NCBI RefSeq assembly: GCF_949769285.1
Contig: NZ_OX458331.1
Span: forward strand, 992,001 to 1,056,000
Length of the DNA stretch: 64,000 nt
Direction: 5' to 3'
From: Anaerococcus sp. Marseille-Q7828
Lineage (GTDB): Bacteria; Bacillota; Clostridia; Tissierellales; Peptoniphilaceae
This document shows, in pieces, positions 62,018-64,000 of this stretch. Position 1 is the stretch's first letter; every line of letters starts with the position of its first letter. The notes beneath the pieces are model-generated. The model had not been told where the DNA came from. It saw only the letters and a list, made by a program, of their open reading frames with translations, and did no database searches. Made by a program: the position numbers and the translations under genes.

Positions 62018-64000
62018 ATGAAAAAAGCAACAAATAGAATTTTGTCATTCTTAACAGCTTTTGCAATGGTAATCGGTGTACTAGTAGCTCCATTCACAAG
62101 CGCTAACGCTGCTGAAACTGGTGGAGAAACAGAACAACCAAAATCAGAAGTTACAAAAACTGTTACACTTCACAAATTAGTGATGAGCAAAGCTGATTTA
62201 GAAGCATGGAAATCAGAAGATATTGAAAAAGCTGGTTATGACGGATCTCAAAACACTGACCAATTAAAAGCTTTATTAGAAGGCAAAACTCTTAATGAGG
62301 TAGCAGGAGTATACTTTGCATTCAAAGATAAAGATGGATATGTAACCATTAAAGAAGGTGAAACTACAGAATATGGTAGAGTAGCTTCTTTAGATGCACA
62401 ATTACCAGAAGGATTTAAACTTCTTGCAGGAAAAACTGAAGCTGCTGGTATTACATTTAATACAAGCGGATTAAAAGGTGACTTCACAATCGAAGAAATC
62501 CACGAAAAATCTTCATATGTAGGTGAAGAAGGCGAAGCAATCACAGACAGCAAAGCTGTTCCAGTAAAAATTACACTTCCATTAGTAAACAATGAGGGTG
62601 TTGTTGAAGATGCTCACGTTTATCCAAAGAACACAGAAGAAAAACCACAAATTGACAAAAACTTCAAAAAAGACAACAAAGTTTTAACAAATGCTGAGGG
62701 AAATTTTGATGAGTACTATACAGATGAAGAAAAAACTGCTGGTGCTCAAACAGGCGATATCAATCATGGCGCTGATTACGATAATTACAATAAGAAAAAA
62801 TTAATTGCTAACGGTGAAATTGGTAAAAATATTCCTTATGAAGTTAAAACAAAAATCCCAGCAAAATCTAACCTAAAATTAGCTAAATGGGACGATAATA
62901 TGTCAGCAGGTCTTACTTATAATAAAGATTTAAAACTAACAATAGCTGATAAAGAAATTAAAAACACTGAAGAAACTACTTACTACACTATAAAAGAAAC
63001 AGACAGTGGTTTTGTTCTTAGACTAGAAGAAGCAGGTCTTGATCTAGTAAATAATAAAGATGAAGCTGTAGAAGTTAAACTAGTTTATTCAGCAACAGTA
63101 AATAGCGATGCTATAGCAGACATTCCAGAAACAAACGACGTTAAGTTCAATTATGGCAATAACCCATCAAAAGAGACAGAACCAGTTCCTGGCAAGCCAA
63201 ATACAGATGGCGAACTAAAAGTTGAGAAAACTTGGGACGACGGAGTATGGGCAGAAGGAGAAAGTGCTACTTTCGAACTTAGAGACGCTGAAACTGGTAG
63301 AAAAATAACAGCAGATGACCTTGTAGAACCAGAAGATGAAGCTGCAAAAGCAGAATTTAAAGAATATAAGAAAAACTTTAATGCAGAAGTAACAATAGGT
63401 TACCCAGGAAAAGATGCTGATGGAAAAGATGTATCAAAAACATCAGATTCTTGGAAATATCTAAATCCAGATAAACAATATATCGCAGTAGAAACAAAAT
63501 CCACATCTCCATCAGACGTTGAATACGTACAAGGTGAAGACGGAACATTAAAAGCAACAAACCACAAATCAAACAACCCAAAACCACTAAACCCAACAGA
63601 ACCAAAAGTTGTACTAGGTGGTAAGAAATTTGTAAAAACTAACCAAGATGGTAAAGAAAGACTAGCTGGAGCAGAATTCTACGTTAAAAACGCAGAAGGT
63701 AAATACCTAGTAGCAGATCAAAAAGATGCAACTAAAGTAACAGAAGCTAAAAATGCTCTTGATGAAGCAGTAAAAGCTTACAATGCACTAGATGCAGATA
63801 AACAAACAGATGAAGAAAAAGCAAAAGTAACTGCTGCTCAAGAAGCTTACAACAAAGCTTTCAAAGAAAATGCAACAGCTTACAAATGGGAAGATGCTAA
63901 CACAAATGCAGTAGTATTAACATCTGACGGACAAGGTAAGTTTGAAATCTCTGGTCTTGAATATGGTTCATACAAACTTGAAGAAAAAACTGCTCCAAAA
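62018..64000 (+). CDS. Backbone pilin with YPKN motif, SpaA/isopeptide type (partial, runs off the window)
   Basis: 661 codons are visible with no stop by the window end. AAAGGAG (62001-62007) precedes ATG 62018. Signal peptide 1-~31 (SANA). The N-terminal domain ends in the pilin motif AHVYPKN (~205-211), whose Lys is the usual acceptor in sortase C polymerisation. A middle isopeptide domain (~230-400, IGKNIPYEVKTKIP) is followed by a CnaB-like domain (~410-510) and a last domain opening GGKKFVKTNQDGKERLAGAEFYV, with E-box YGSYKLEEKTAPK at the very edge. It is the expected shaft subunit of a third pilus locus; its sorting signal and sortases should lie just beyond. Confidence 0.9.
   Translation, partial: MKKATNRILSFLTAFAMVIGVLVAPFTSANAAETGGETEQPKSEVTKTVTLHKLVMSKADLEAWKSEDIEKAGYDGSQNTDQLKALLEGKTLNEVAGVYFAFKDKDGYVTIKEGETTEYGRVASLDAQLPEGFKLLAGKTEAAGITFNTSGLKGDFTIEEIHEKSSYVGEEGEAITDSKAVPVKITLPLVNNEGVVEDAHVYPKNTEEKPQIDKNFKKDNKVLTNAEGNFDEYYTDEEKTAGAQTGDINHGADYDNYNKKKLIANGEIGKNIPYEVKTKIPAKSNLKLAKWDDNMSAGLTYNKDLKLTIADKEIKNTEETTYYTIKETDSGFVLRLEEAGLDLVNNKDEAVEVKLVYSATVNSDAIADIPETNDVKFNYGNNPSKETEPVPGKPNTDGELKVEKTWDDGVWAEGESATFELRDAETGRKITADDLVEPEDEAAKAEFKEYKKNFNAEVTIGYPGKDADGKDVSKTSDSWKYLNPDKQYIAVETKSTSPSDVEYVQGEDGTLKATNHKSNNPKPLNPTEPKVVLGGKKFVKTNQDGKERLAGAEFYVKNAEGKYLVADQKDATKVTEAKNALDEAVKAYNALDADKQTDEEKAKVTAAQEAYNKAFKENATAYKWEDANTNAVVLTSDGQGKFEISGLEYGSYKLEEKTAPK

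Overview
The window looks like chromosome from a low-GC Gram-positive anaerobic coccus of the Peptoniphilaceae, most likely Anaerococcus. This rests on AT-rich coding, many surface proteins with sortase signals and SpaA/CnaB repeats, a butyryl-CoA operon, and a class II superoxide reductase. The genus is inference; no rRNA or other marker is present. Nearly everything lies on the + strand.

Region 1 (1-34,660) holds a TelA-family gene, a secreted 585-residue protein, and three giant wall-anchored adhesins of 2,556, 2,714 and about 4,575 residues. The secreted protein and the giants share an N-terminal module. The giants then carry helical segments, adhesin-type Ig folds, 6 to 11 CnaB domains and an LPxTG or YPxTG anchor. 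The third giant is broken by one apparent -1 frameshift near 30,380. Giants 2 and 3 share promoter, leader hairpin and first ~100 codons, so they are paralogues.

Region 2 (34,700-37,660) holds a sigma-70-like factor on the minus strand and an AlbA_2/ATPase-type regulator. The regulator is flanked by two direct copies of a 58-bp palindromic sequence. Around it are many short interspersed palindromic repeats (TGTCATCCTCGAGG...CTCAGAATGACA), which recur in most large gaps of the window.

Region 3 (37,666-43,715) is pilus locus A: a CnaB pilin with an unusual LVKTG signal, then three overlapping class C sortases. Region 4 (44,144-52,792) is pilus locus B, with the gene order of the streptococcal FCT (T3-type) pilus: large tip-like protein, [70-residue protein], SipA-like inactive signal peptidase, Spy0128/FctA-like pilin, class B sortase, FctB-like minor pilin. 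The SipA homologue has lost both catalytic residues (Ser to Asp, Lys to Leu). Region 6 opens a third locus, C: a backbone pilin with a YPKN motif begins at 62,018 behind a 330-nt structured leader and runs off the window.

Region 5 (52,915-61,527) is metabolic: hisS, a superoxide reductase, an IS200-type element with a strongly structured 3' end, and the operon bcd-etfB-etfA-crt-hbd-thl. That operon encodes acetyl-CoA to butyryl-CoA conversion behind a consensus TTGACA-N17-TATAAT promoter.

Overall the window is a surface-adhesion and pilus island beside core butyrate metabolism. The points most worth following up are the FCT-like class B sortase pilus outside streptococci, the frameshifted giant adhesin, the shared N-terminal module, the palindrome-flanked regulator cassette, and two structured RNA candidates (IS200 3' end; leader of the third pilin).
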